From assembly GCA_963995525.1 (NCBI GenBank), contig OZ023207.1:3502105-3566104 (forward strand): a stretch of DNA of 64,000 bases. Reading direction: 5' to 3'. The translations under genes and the position numbers were made by a program. Under the pieces are notes generated by a model. That model saw only the letters and a list, made by a program, of their open reading frames with translations, made no database searches and was not told the DNA's origin. Of this stretch, positions 1 through 11,265 are shown in pieces (position 1 is the stretch's first letter; the number at the start of each line of letters is the position of its first letter). This DNA is from Escarpia spicata (lineage: Eukaryota > Annelida > Polychaeta > Sabellida > Siboglinidae).

Positions 1-411
1 TCAGGCACTTTCATGTAAGCAACCACCATACTTTTATTCATTGCTTACAAATATAAAAAGCCTATCCAGTTTCGATCATCTAGTATTCTGATTTACTTAT
101 TGTTCCTAAAATCAATACTAACATTGGAACTAGGGCCTTTTCTGTTGCTTAGCCAACCTTCTGGAATATGCTCTCTCTTAGAGTTAGATCAGTTCTAAAT
201 ATTATACAATGTTGCCGTCTTTAAAAACTTTCCTTGATAACTTGCGTACCACATTAGCTCCCTGGGGTACCGATCCATCAGTCGACGACTTTAACATGGG
301 TTATCGATTGTTATATTGAGTAACGTGTTGTATTGATGCTCCTCCGGGCATGGTTTCCGTGGATTTAGGCACAAAAGAAGTTACCTCACTATTAGTATTA
401 TTATATCACGA
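1..411 (+). mobile_element. LINE 3' end relic (ORF2 C-terminus and ATT-rich tail)
   Basis: Broken reading frames resemble the C-terminus of an L2/CR1-type ORF2, with an FSVA...PTFWNML pattern also seen in the 49.5-49.7 kb LINE. The copy ends near 'aaaagaagttacc' followed by an ATT-rich tail at about 385-405, like the tails at 41.02 and 49.84 kb. The mirror copy is at 24400-24811. The reverse transcriptase part lies off the left edge. Confidence 0.65.
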
Positions 412-1019
412 CATAACAGGAACATTCCTATTCGAATACAAGTGTCAACACTTTTGCTCAAATGTGGGTTGTTGTTGTTGGTAAGTTGAAATGTATATCA
501 TTTCCTTGTTCAATTCAGTAATCAATTGCTTCTACAATGTCCGAAATACATTTTGTTGTCTAAAATGGCAGATGTAAATGGCAGAACAGTTCAAGTATAA
601 CTTATTTCAAACCCTTGATTCATAAAACTTATACATTGCATGAACGAACAAACGACCGAACGAACGAACAAATGAATGAATGAATCAATCTATGACTTAC
701 TTTATTATATAACATGACCTATAATACCATCGTATGATTCTATATAACGTTGCTATTATGATACAAGTAAATTTGAGTAGTGGTCATTTTTCAAAGATGG
801 CCGCGATGCCAAGAAACACACACATACACATGTATAAGTGACATTCACATGAACAGGGAACCATGGGTCATAGGCAACACCTCTGGCAGGTCAAACCTAT
901 GTTATAATGAGTGCCCAACGAAGGTAAACCTTTCTGGACTTGGACACAAGGAATTAAAAATACTAACAAATAATTTAATACATTGAGTTTGACTAAAAAC
1001 GCAAATTTTAGAAGGAGTT
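412..1019. other. Non-coding flank with GAAC/GAAT simple repeat
   Basis: No gene is evident here. A degenerate tetranucleotide tract (gaac, then gaat) lies at 641-689 and recurs at 41281-41333 and 52313-52365. The block around 780-986 is conserved with 24014-24220 in inverted orientation. Short reading frames on it are probably fortuitous, because the corresponding flank at 41.4 kb does not keep them open. Confidence 0.6.
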
Positions 1020-1412
1020 AGCATAAGCTACTGTATTGCCACATACACTGCATAATGTGGTTGAGCCATATCGAAATCATCCTAGTCGCTCTATTCCGAA
1101 TTGACAAAAAAGGACCAAATACATTTTACTTTTGACCGAAGAATTATACATCATTATCCAAATTGTCGATAGGAAGAGAACAAATACATGTCATTTCCTA
1201 CAGCAGCTGTGAATACGTCTATAACAAGACGAACAGTTATAATTATATACCCCAAACATATAAAGAGCACGTTTCTACCAGAGCGGATCGATTCAATTGT
1301 CAATACGGGCAGTTTTTCCTTCGATCTAGTTCACTTACGAGGTGATTGATAGTGTGTATGAACAATCACCCAGAATATCCTTGCGGTGGAGAATACAATC
1401 ATTCTCGTGCAA
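1020..1412 (-). pseudogene. Receptor relic (a): TM5 end to TM7 of a 7TM receptor
   Basis: On the minus strand this reads as the C-terminal third of the local receptor family: an ARIFWVIVHTH segment, an ESIRSGRN motif at the end of the third intracellular loop, a TM6 similar to FICLGYII, and TM7 remnants. A stop interrupts the loop and frame is lost before TM7. It is the inverted counterpart of 23596-23985. Everything upstream of the end of TM5 is missing, as in all the other relics, so it is a non-functional fragment. Confidence 0.75.
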
Positions 1413-1486
1413 TGTACGACAACCCAGTAGGTATGGATTGTTACTGTTAGAGGGTTGGCAATATATTACTACCCAGCAGTTATGGA

Positions 1487-2420
1487 ATGCTAATTTATGA
1501 CAACATTTATAAATGCATTCTCTCATTCATAAGGTGGCTCTTAGGACAGCAATTGTTAAACGTAAGTGTACCATTGTACATTTTAATAAACACACATACT
1601 ATATCTTCATTAATTTTGTCTAAATCTTCTATACGTTTAAAAAGAGGCGAGTCTTTTATGCAGCCAGCCATGCCACCGCCGTATTTATTGTTGTTATAGA
1701 TATTCACCACATGGTAACCTGCAATGTTATAAGTATCGACATTGCTTTCCTGGAGCAAGGTTTCAGGAAGTCCAATTACCGAAAATGAGTGTCTGATATT
1801 GGTAACATAATTTTCGAAAAGTTGATGGTGGCGAGGCAGACTTCTGATACTGGCATGAACAACAGAAAACGTTGTATCTGCTACACCAAGTTGTAAACAT
1901 GATTATTTATTAACTGTATCTTCTACATGATAATTTGACTTATGCTTAATGTTTTGCGTAAATTCACAATAATAATTTGTATCAGGATCAATAATAAACA
2001 GAATATTTGTGTCTGACCCACGGTTATTTTCAAACGGTACAAACACTTTATTTTCTAGTTTTTGGAATAAGAAGGAAAAATTAATATACATCAAAATTTC
2101 CGAGATAACATCTATACATTCACTGTCGTTGTCGATATGATTGTACGAAAAAAATTATGGACATACATTTAACCCAATACCAGTGCTCACAGTAATATCG
2201 ACAGTTATTCCGTTGTCGGAGAATAAGAATTAACCGAAGGCTGCAGTAGCGTTATTATATATCTAAATAGTTTACTTAAGAGTTTCGACAACCGGCGAAA
2301 GTAATATTTGATACCGCGCGATTGCAAAAATAGATATTCACCGTCGCTGTGCTCCAGGACTATATTACTGGGAGTAAAGAGCATTATCACATACATTTAG
2401 TAGAAAGCTTATTATATTAA
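1487..2420 (-). mobile_element. LINE endonuclease relic (uninterrupted copy)
   Basis: On the minus strand the frame reads through an apurinic-type endonuclease N-terminus: NIRSLPRHHQ, then GLPETWLQES, then a GGGM segment and a CVFIKMYNG segment. Order and motifs fit ORF2 of an L2/CR1-type LINE. Upstream is a degenerate N-terminal region with a DPDTNYYCEF pattern. It is the same repeat as 19330-20007 plus 23011-23260 on the other arm, but without the 3 kb CR1 insertion, so it shows the empty site at about 1742. Confidence 0.75.
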
Positions 2421-2924
2421 AGTCTGGTTCCGTTGTATTTATACTACCAGCCTATAATCAAAATGGATGAGTAAAGATGCAAACGATTTAATGCGTTGTT
2501 AATGATTTTTATTGACTTGGATCGTAGTCGCAGTAGGCGCAGAGGCGTAACGGTGCTAGGGGACGGTATTACGTACGTTGACGTTTGAACAGGACTATCT
2601 TAAGCGCAGTTGACACAATAGATCTTTTCCGCGAGATCTGTTGCGGGTCCACTTGGCGGCCAGATCCAAGGGTTGCATAGATTCAGATAAGCCTCCAGAC
2701 CGAGGTCGTGTTGAAATTATTTTTATGTTATGAAACCGGATTACATCAAGATATTCAACTGGATCAGGATTTAGATGAAGTGTCACATATGGTATGTATA
2801 TGCACTTCCCTCCTCTAGTAGAAAAATAACTATTTCAGTCCACAACTCAAAGATGTTCATAAAATATCCAGATGAGCTTTCAACGGCGTCGGCCTCCCTT
2901 TCCCTTCATATTTAAATCAGGTCT

Positions 2925-3456
2925 ATGAAACTGGACGATATAGTATCTGTTTTGATAATGCAGTATGTTACGGTCGATTATTCTGACATGTTAATAAGAT
3001 GTAGTCGATTTTGTTCACAACAACATTGGTTGTTTACAATGTGCTACAAGCACGTGGTGCCAGCCGCGGCATGGCACAGGAGGCGTCCCGTTGCCGGTGT
3101 GGCCCAATACATTGTATGTAATAATTCCACATCAGATGTTTTGGGTCTCATTGGTAGACTGATATACTTGTACATGTTTAAATATCATAATTATGTTTTC
3201 TAGGTGTAATTAATACATTTTTTTCCAGACATGGACAGAAAAGGACATTCATTGTATTATTGACCTCTCTCACTGCAAAAAATTGATAACATGTTCAGCG
3301 ACAATATTTCCACAGTTCAGTAAATGTAATACGTTGTATGTCGCGTGCTACTGGAACGGGCCAAAGTCTCAACTGTATGCGCAGAAGTGTGTGCAGTGTG
3401 TTCAAGAAGTGGGAATGAAGAAACAATTTAGCCACGAAGCATCAATAAATATATGA
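2925..3456 (+). pseudogene. Two-exon F-box-like gene, left copy (one-base insertion in exon 1)
   Basis: Exon 1 is 2925-3153 and ends at a GT (ttg|gtagac). The intron is 75 bp, with a pyrimidine-rich acceptor ending 'ttccag' at 3228. Exon 2 is 3229-3456 and ends in TGA. Exon 2 is fully open and the same length (228 bp) as in the mirror copy at 18283-18813. Exon 1 is one base longer than the mirror because of an indel near 3070, which shifts the frame after the AAAW residues. The N-terminus (MKLDD..., YVTVD, a CSRFC motif) loosely follows an F-box pattern. Exon 2 encodes a basic, Cys-rich stretch with CYWN and YAQKCVQC motifs that I cannot assign to a family. This copy is probably broken by the insertion. 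Confidence 0.5.
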
Positions 3457-3785
3457 CGTTGTACAAACAGAGCAGAGGAATAATTTCTATATTACGTAAA
3501 TAAACCTATTTCTGTTGCGGTCGCCCATCTGTGCATTTGTTATTGCTTCACGAAATGTGATTTAGTCCACAGGTCAAATCACAGGGTAAATATGAACTTT
3601 CGTGGAAAATTAGAACATCTTCAATCCTGCACATTTTATTGAACATAAAGCATAGCTCAGGAAAAGTAGCAAACACATTTAATTCACTACAAATTAGATT
3701 GGTAATTCAAGAGTACAGTTTACTCCATATAGCTCTGAAAATGGTACAAATGTAATGTATATATATAAGCAGACCAGGATAGACT

Positions 3786-4650
3786 GCATTATCTCAAAAA
3801 TAGATAAGCGAGCGAAAAAAGAATAACTCAAAACTCGTCCCAAAATACGTTTTTGAACGATTGCTTATACCATTATAGTACGTCCGATCACAACAGTCTT
3901 GGTATCGTTTGAAAGATTGCGCTTTCTGCTATTCAAATATATAAATGATTTCCTGATATACATTCCTAAAATAAACGATAAACAGACCTACAAACGAGCC
4001 GGTTAAGGTGTCCTAAACACTGCGAACGATTTTGGTTCGTCGACACACTTCACCAATCTACCGATTGAGGCACCACTATCTGATTTCATGCTATAAGCTC
4101 CACACACTTTTAAACGGCGACTAAACTGTTCAACTCGACGTCACAATCACGTATATCAACCAACCAACGCAACGAATGTTGACCAAAAGTCTCCGTTGAT
4201 GGTCGTACGTTATTGTGACGTCACGCTGACGTAGAGATGTATCGGTTTCGCTGTCATAAAAGCAAGTTGAGTTTTGCCGGTGTTTAAAAGTGGGAGGAGT
4301 TTATAACATGAAATCAAGCAATGGTGAAGTGCGCATGTCTGAATCTATGCAAATGAGGAAAACAGCGCCGCAATCGAAAGTTTAGGGTATTGAGTACCCG
4401 CCGTCAACATCGTTTTGAATCATACTGAACACCGGAAACGGCAAGATTGTAGGTTCGTTTATAGGGGCTCTATAAACGATTACCGGGAAATGTTGACGGT
4501 AGAATAACAGAAAGTATATCCTTTCAAATGAGTCCAAGATCGTTGGGATAGGACGAGCCGTGAGGTTACGACAGACCGTAGAATTTCATGTTTTGGACCT
4601 GTTTCGAGTTGTTCATTTTTCCCTCGCTTATCTTATTTTGATTTTGTCCA
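3786..4650. mobile_element. Candidate non-autonomous DNA transposon (MITE-like)
   Basis: Imperfect terminal inverted repeats of about 45-50 bp bound this block. The left end has 'gataagcgagcgaaaa' and the right end has the reverse complement of 'gataagcgagggaaaa'. A second inner inverted pair with 'acctacaaacga' lies near 3988 and 4455. There is no coding potential and no clear target duplication. It lies just inside the end of the IR-I left arm, in the spacer. Confidence 0.45.
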
Positions 4651-4737
4651 CTACCTCGAACGGCACCAACTCAGCGTGACGTCATCATCACGTAAACGTC
4701 AAAACTATTTACTAGATTGTAGTCGATGCTAATCTGG

Positions 4738-4785
4738 TGTGGTCTGACGTGGTTTGGTCTGGTCTGGTCTGGTTTGGTCAGGCCG
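4738..4785. repeat. GGTCT-type simple repeat
   Basis: This is a short degenerate tract of ggtctggt/ggtttggt units, of no evident function. Confidence 0.7.
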
Positions 4786-4839
4786 GGCGAAAAATCCGAG
4801 TATCCCCGCCTTGAGATAGTCATGTTGAAACTTCAACTT

Positions 4840-5639
4840 ACATAATATCGCCCACTAGCACCGGCTGGGCTTCGCCTACAGGCCTATTGCGACTACGTTC
4901 CACGTCAATCCAAAATCACTAACATCGCATTCAATCTTTTGGAACTATACACATCCATTTTGATTATAGACTAATAGTATCAATACAATAGAATCATTCT
5001 TCACAAAATTGAGTGTCCTTTCTACTGAATGGCCTTTCGTGAAGAATGTTCTTTACTCCCAATAATATGGCCCTGGAGCACAGCCTTGGTGAAGATCTAC
5101 GTTTGCAATCGCGCCGTATCAAATATTGTTTTCTCTGGTTGTCGAAACTTTCGAGTTAACTATTTATATATATAATGACAGTATTGCCTTTTGTTAAGTA
5201 TTTTTCTTTGACAACGAAACAACTGTCGATATTACTGTGAGCATTGGTATGGAATTAAATGTATGTCCATCATTTTTCCATACGATCATATCGACAATGA
5301 CATTGAATTTTAAAATGTTATCTCGGAAATGTTGATGTATAATACTATTTCTTTCTCATTCCAAGAACTAGAAAAGAAAGTTGCTGTACCTTTTGAAATT
5401 AACGATGAGTCAGACACAAACATCCTATTTAACACTGATCCTGATACAAATTATTATTGTGAATTGACTTAAAACAAGAATAATTTAGAAGATACATTTA
5501 ATAAGTCATGTTTACAATTATGTGTAACATATATAAAGTTTAATTATGTTTATGTATCATAAGTCTGCCTCGCCACAATCAACAATTCGAAAATTATTTT
5601 AGCAATGTCTATAATTACGACATTCACATCCGCGGAAAA
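4840..5639 (+). mobile_element. LINE 5' region and endonuclease relic, third unit
   Basis: This segment matches the plus-strand layout of 19180-20007: the 'actgcgactacgttcca' block, the 'ctggagca' block, and the stretch encoding the SDTNILF and DPDTNYYCE pattern. Many stops and frameshifts are present. It leads directly into receptor relic (b), the same order as in the right arm of IR-I. Confidence 0.6.
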
Positions 5640-6000
5640 TGATTGTAAACTCCACCGCAAGGATATTCTACGTGATTGAGCAGACACATCTTCAAATCAC
5701 CTCGCAAGTAAACTCGATCGGGAGAAAAACTGGCCGTATTTGGAGCATTCAGTCGTTGACAAGAAAACAATTCTAAGTGTTTCGTTTGTTATAGACGTAT
5801 GCACAGCTGTTCTATGAAAGGACAAGTATTTGTTCTCTTCACATCGATTTGCTGCAATTTGGATAATAATGTGCAATTCAGTGGTCAATAGTTTAGTTCA
5901 TTTAGTCCTTATTCAGTCAATTCATAGTACAGCAACTAAGATGATTTCATTATGGTTCAACCAGACTATACAGTGTATGTGGCAATACAGTTTAATCTAC
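5640..6000 (+). pseudogene. Receptor relic (b): TM5 end to C-tail with TM6 mostly deleted
   Basis: It starts with an MIVNSTARIF segment, the same breakpoint as the other relics, and runs through the third intracellular loop (HLQITSQVNSIG) to a stop. TM6 is largely lost. TM7 then follows in another frame as RFAAIWIIMCNS and VNSLVHL, with a C-tail MISLWFNQ. It fuses abruptly at about 5997 to an antisense LINE reverse transcriptase fragment. Loss of TM1-4 and the frame breaks make it non-functional. Confidence 0.8.
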
Positions 6001-6352
6001 TCTGAGTCATCCAAACGAAAATGTCAAGAAGACTATCTCTGAGCTGATTTATGGAGCAATTAATATTAGGCGTTGATATAGAAATGTAAATCTGGGTATC
6101 GTCTGCATAGTGATGATGTTTTAGATTATAACTATTAATAACATAACTTAGTGGTGTTGTGTAGACAGTGAAAAGCAAAGGCCCAAAAACAGAACCCTGG
6201 GGAACACCACATAAATTTGGCAGAGCAGCCGAAAAGCAGTCCCCAATCTTAAAGGTTTGATATTGATCAATTAGGTGTGAAGAATACCAGCTCACACCTG
6301 TGCCAGATATGCTGTACAATACCTTAGCACCATTTACAGCGCGTGGAATCAT
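5998..6352 (-). mobile_element. LINE reverse transcriptase fragment upstream of receptor 1
   Basis: The minus strand encodes part of a reverse transcriptase palm: LCGVPQGSVFGPLLF (motif B) and HHYADDTQIYI (motif C with the catalytic YADD). The sequence is close to the 2A-bearing LINE at 44.4-49.9 kb (CGIPQGSVLGPLLF, LYADDTHIYI). The same fragment occupies the same position upstream of each receptor (25.4-25.6, 40.0-40.1 and 53.5-53.6 kb), so its insertion predates receptor duplication. Here its 3' half is deleted. Confidence 0.85.
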
Positions 6353-6373
6353 CCGGGCACTGAGGACCGTAAA

Positions 6374-6526
6374 CCAACCAGCAAGCGTTGTTCACAATTG
6401 AAAAAAGATACGTCGCAATGAACGCATTTTGTTGGAGATAGTCGGCGTTGTGACAGTGATCATGACTAGCGTTGACACAAGAATGCTTCTAACATACATT
6501 GAGAATATAAATAATTAAGTACGGAT
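6374..6526 (+). promoter_or_regulatory. Conserved receptor upstream block, decayed CCAAT motif
   Basis: About 150 bp between the LINE fragment and the receptor start is conserved in all four long receptor copies. In this copy the CCAATCAG motif seen in the other three reads CCAACCAG (6374-6381). Promoter function is inferred from conservation and position only. Confidence 0.4.
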
Positions 6527-7396
6527 GTGGTAATAAGTGCTGTAATTGTGATGAACATAACATTGAACGTGCTCGTGATCGCGGTAATTGTCAAACATCC
6601 GCAACTGCGCGAAGATCGTACGACGCTCTTCATGTTGTCTATCACGCTGACTGATCTCGCCAACGGCTGTACGGCGATGCCCATCAGCGCTGCCGTGTGT
6701 TCCAACGTGACGCCGAATGTACTTAACATGACTCGCTACCTGCCTAAGATTCAACTATTCTGCAGTTCTTGGTTCGTATTCAACTCCATGCACAGTCTCT
6801 GCTGGGTGACCGTGTGCAAGATGGTCGCCATAACGAATCCACTGCGATATAAACAAATCTTCACTAGAAGTCGATGTTACATCATCATTTGTAGCATTTG
6901 GTTGAATGGGGCGGTTTTATCTGCGGTATTTCTCCAAGGAAAGACAACGTGGGGCATTGCCACATGCATGTACGATGTAGAAATAAGTTCCTCAACTGAA
7001 GCTACATTTCTTATAGGTTTGATACTGGTAATAATAGTACCGGTCATTGTCATCGTTTATGCCAATGCAAGGATATTCTCCGTAATTGTGCGAACTCACC
7101 TTCAAATAACCGCGCAAGTGAACTCAATCGGTGGTGGAGCTGCCTATGTTGAAAGTATTCCATCGGTGACTTTGAAATCCATTCGCTCTGGTAGAAGTAT
7201 TTGGTTTATATGTTTCGCGTATCTGATTCTAACTATTCCTGTTGTAATACTCGTATTCATATCAGTCATAGGTGTGGACAAGTATGCGCCTGATTCGTAT
7301 AAATTTGCAGCAGTTTGGATATTGATGTGTAATTCTTTGGTCAATAGTATTATTTATTTACTCTTTTCCCGTGTGTTCGAAGTAAAACGGCTATAA
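6527..7396 (+). pseudogene. Rhodopsin-class 7TM receptor 1 (start lost, C-tail frameshift)
   Basis: This is a single-exon class A GPCR-like protein for the plasma membrane; the ligand is unknown. Seven hydrophobic segments are present, with LTDLANG in TM2 (the conserved Asp), CKMVAITNPLRY at the DRY position, and VNSIIYL in TM7 in place of NPxxY. Two defects separate it from the intact paralogues. The ATG-bearing N-terminus is deleted, so the frame opens without an ATG; the first in-frame Met is at 6551, inside TM1. One T is missing from the run near 7365, which shifts the frame just after TM7, stops it at 7394-7396 and removes about 20 tail residues. A foldback element lies 114 bp downstream. 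It is probably a recent pseudogene, but a truncated product cannot be excluded. Confidence 0.8.
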
Positions 7397-7515
7397 TGAT
7401 TTCGACGTGGTTCAAAAATATTACTCAGTGAACAGAATATATTCTCTATTATTTGCTAAGTTTGTCTTTTTCTTTTAAATAAAACTGACATTGTTCAATT
7501 ATTGTCAGTAGTGTT

Positions 7516-10113
7516 AGTAGTAATGAGGAGACACAGAGGCTCGCCCCGCCCCTTTTTGACCTACTTTAGGCCTACTACCATGCATAAAAAACGTCCTTAT
7601 CTTTTTCGGGAACCTACTTATCAAAAAAGATCAAAGGGTTTTTGTGACACTAAACGTTTTCGGGAACCTACTTATAAAAAACGTGATTGATGACCTGTCA
7701 CTTTTGATTGATTACCCTGTCCTCTTGAGGTGCCACCTAGCGGTTATCATCCCATTTAGCCCTAGCGATCAACGTAGGATATAGCGTCCCTAGTTACATG
7801 ATATAGCGTCCCTAGTTACGTCTCCCGCCCTAGCGATCAACTTAGGATATAGCGTCCCTAGTTACGTCCGGTGGCCTATGATCCGGCGGCCTAGTTGCGG
7901 GCGGTTAAATTTAGCTCTACGGCTTAGCGGGCGCTGTGCGTTTAACGGCGTAAATTTAGCTAGCCGGCGCTGTGCGGCGTAAATTTAGCCGTATAGTCGG
8001 CGCTGTGCGTTTAACAAAATGAAACCAAATCATTCAGCGTTGAAACGTTTAAAATGTGTACTCAGCGGCCTGGTAAGGCAGGATGTTTATGTGTGGTGGA
8101 TATAGATGAATGGGAAGCGCAACGGTGTAAGTATTTTATTAGAAGGAACTAGAATGTTCAATCACGGAGTGTCGCCCGGAGGGTAATTTGCGTCCAGGCC
8201 CGTGTAGTCATATCGACGCGTGAACTGTCAGTGTCCCGGCCGGCCTGTTGATGGCTGGTGGCTGGCTGCGTGGTGTCGGGAGGACGATGCATATAGGTTT
8301 GCGTGTAAGGAATCCGCGTGTAGGCAGTTGGATTCTGTGAAACATGAATAACGCCTGTGAATAATGAGGAGGCTCCCAAATTAATGAGACACAACATGAA
8401 TAATGAGCCTCTTATTAATTAAAAGTAATTAATAAAGAATAGGACTCATGTAAAAGCCAACCTACCGCTCTATTGATAAAGAACTAAAAATAAATAATAA
8501 AGAATAGGACTCATGTAAAAGCCAACTTACCGCTCTATTGCTAAAAGCCTGTGAATAATGAGGAGGCTCACAAATTAATGAGAACTAATTCACAACATGA
8601 ATAATGAGGTTCTTATTAATTAAAAGTAATTAATAAAGAATAGGACTCATGTAAAAGCCAACGTACCGCTCTATTGCTAAAAATATTTAATAGGACTCAT
8701 GTAAAAGCCAACTTACCGCTCTACTGCTAAATAATAATAAAATAAATAATAATAACGAGAACGTCTGCTGCTGAAACGACACGTTAGAACACTGGCGTTA
8801 TACAACATAGCATTTTCTCAACCGTTTTATACACGTTACAACAAATGGCGCATGCGCACTTAACACATACGCCGCATAACTGCCTAGTCTACAGTTCTAA
8901 ATAAATAATAATAACGAGAACGTCTGCTGCTGAAACGACACGTTAGAACACTGGCGTTATACAACATAGCATTTTCTCAACCGTTTTATACACGTTACAA
9001 CAAATGGCGCATGCGCACTTAACACATACGCCGCATAACTGCCTAGTCTACAGTTCTCTTACAAAATAACGCGCATGCGTACTTAACACATACGACGCAT
9101 AACTGCCTAGTCTACCGAGGTATTTGCTTTAGGAAAAAAACTAAGCGGTCATGTTAGTGCGTTCATCGTCAAATGTGTATTTACATCGAATTTCTCTAAT
9201 ATAACTACACCACACGATTCCTGAGCCCTAACTATTCATATACAACGCTTACTTTCATGCTTTTAGCTTTCGTTCATTGTTTTTGAAATGGCATTGTTCT
9301 CTGTTCACATTCCGATCGCGATAAGCCGTCCACTCAGTGTCATGCGCCGCACATTCCGATCACGATAAGCCGTCCACTCAGTGTCATGCGCCACCGCCGC
9401 CACTGTTTGACGGCACATTCCACCTTTTTTTTTGCTCATTTCATGCACGATTATGGAGTCGAATACAACGCCTCGTCGTACAATACAGCGGTAAGCCTGC
9501 TTTTACGCAAGTCACCCCCATACTCGAGTACCGAGTACCTCTGCCCAGGTCTGCTACCAAGTAGTGGCACAACAGGTTACATGCGAGAAATTAAAAATCT
9601 AAGCCACAGGGGTGACTCAATGCCCCCATATAGAAGTGCTGGCAGTGCTGCATAGTTGCATAAATACCACATGAAAAGTTTGCAGGAAATCATCACATGT
9701 ACAGAGAATTATCCATACAGTATTTACAGCATATTTAAACACAACAAAAATATAGCATTGGCAACACTATATCTAGCCTGACAACCTTTGATAAATTCCA
9801 CCTTGTGCATTCCTTGCCATGACCCTGCGAGAGTGTGGATAGTTTGCGTTATCTGCTGGAACCACCCAATACCACAGTAACAACACCACTGAGTTACTGC
9901 TACAACAGCCAGGTAAGAATAACGGGCAGGTGAGAGTGGTGAGACACAGGTGTTGCTTCCTGACTATCCCAGTGTGCTGGTGTGGGAACGACCGATCATA
10001 CCGGCTTTTAAGCTGCTGACAGGGCCGATCTTGTAGGCAGTTGGACTCTGTGAAATAAACCACAATACATGAGTCGTGTTTAAAACAAAATAAATGACAG
10101 TAATAACGAGAAC
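7516..10113. repeat. Foldback left terminal inverted repeat
   Basis: This 2.6 kb arm pairs with 11266-13803. It is modular. 'gatatagcgtccctagttac' is repeated at 7780-7870. A GCGCTGTGCG/taaatttagc unit recurs at 7910-8010. A block with 'gactcatgtaaaagccaac' occurs four times at 8440-8720. A 159-bp module (acgagaacgtctgctg... to ...cctagtctacagttct) is tandemly duplicated at 8755-9058. Part of that module recurs at 10110-10170. Frames such as 9386-9655 are mirrored in the other arm but carry no recognisable domain. Confidence 0.88.
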
Positions 10114-10185
10114 GTCTGCTGCTGAAACGACACGTTAGAACACTGGCGTTATACAACATAGCATTTTCTCATATAGATAGAAGGT

Positions 10186-11255
10186 TGTGACTCTGACAGT
10201 GTCCAGTCACCCCCATACACATATAACATACACACGGAAAGGTAGGACTCTGACAGGGCCCAGTCACAACCTTTTTCCGTCTACATGTTATATGTGTATG
10301 GGGGGTAACTGGACACTGTCAGAGTCCCAACCTTCCGTCTATATGTTATATGTGTATGGGGGTGACTCGACACTGTCAGAGTCCCAACCTTCTGTCTATA
10401 TGTTGTATTTGTATGGGGGTGAGTGGATACTGTCAGGTTGGGATTCTGACAGGGCCCAGTCACCCCCATACACATATAACATACAGACGGAAGGTTGGGA
10501 CTCTGACAGGGTCCAGTCACCCCCATACAAATATAACATATAGACAAAAGGTTGGGACTCTGACAGGGCCCAGTCACCCCAATACACATATAACATATAG
10601 ACGGAAGGTTGGGACTCTGACAGTGTCCAGTCACCCCAATACACATATAACATATGGACAGAAGATTAGGACTCTGACAGGGTCCATTCTCCCCCATACA
10701 CATATAACATATAGACGGAAGGTTGGGACTCTGACAGGGCCCAGTCACCCCAATACACATATAACATATAGACGGAAGGTTGGGACTCTGACAGTGTCCA
10801 GTCACCCCAATACACATATAACATATGGACAGAAGGTTGGGACTCTGACAGGGTCCATTCTCCCCCATACACATCTAACATATAGGCGGAAGGTTGGGAC
10901 TCTGACAGGGTCCAGTCACCCCAATACACATATAACATATAGACGGAAGGTTGGGACTCTGACAGTATCCAGTCACCTCCATACACATATAACATATAGA
11001 CGGAGGGTTGGGACTCTGACAGTGTCCAGTCACCCCAATACACATATAACATATAGACGGAAGTTTGGGACTATGACAGGGTCCAGTCACCTCCATACAC
11101 ATATAACATATAGACGGAAGGTTGGGATTCTGACAGGGTCCAGTCACCCCAATACACATATAACATATAGACGGAAGGTTGGGACTCTGACAGTGTCCAG
11201 TCACCCCTATACACATATAACATATACACAGAAGGTTGGGACTCTGCAGGGCCCA
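10186..11255. repeat. 57-bp minisatellite in the foldback loop
   Basis: From about 10440 the unit repeats every 57 bp (gttgggactctgacag at 10494, 10551 and so on) for about 14 copies. The first 250 bp contain one forward unit, then a block of reversed units (about 10272-10430), so the array itself holds an inversion. Because 57 is divisible by 3, long open frames with a 19-residue period appear on both strands (for example 10350-11288 plus and 10281-10874 minus). These are a consequence of the period and are not evidence of a protein. Confidence 0.9.
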
Positions 11256-11265
11256 TGTATTATTG

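Larger units (their letters stand above)
1..3735. repeat. Inverted repeat I, left arm
   Basis: This arm is the reverse complement of 16395-24811 once two later LINE insertions in the right arm are removed. The first bases match 24783-24811 and the last match the start of the right arm near 16395, so the arm continues beyond the left edge of the window. It carries a LINE 3' end, a receptor relic, a LINE endonuclease relic and the F-box-like gene. Both insertion sites that are filled in the right arm are empty here, which gives pre-insertion alleles for each. Confidence 0.9.

Noticed and set aside
9386..9655. Frame mirrored in both foldback arms, a possible transposon protein
   Set aside because: It lies in duplicated arm DNA, has no known motif and overlaps another open frame (9337-9564); arm identity explains its conservation.
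10186..11255. CRISPR-like array
   Set aside because: Units are continuous with no distinct spacers, contain inverted members and sit in animal DNA.
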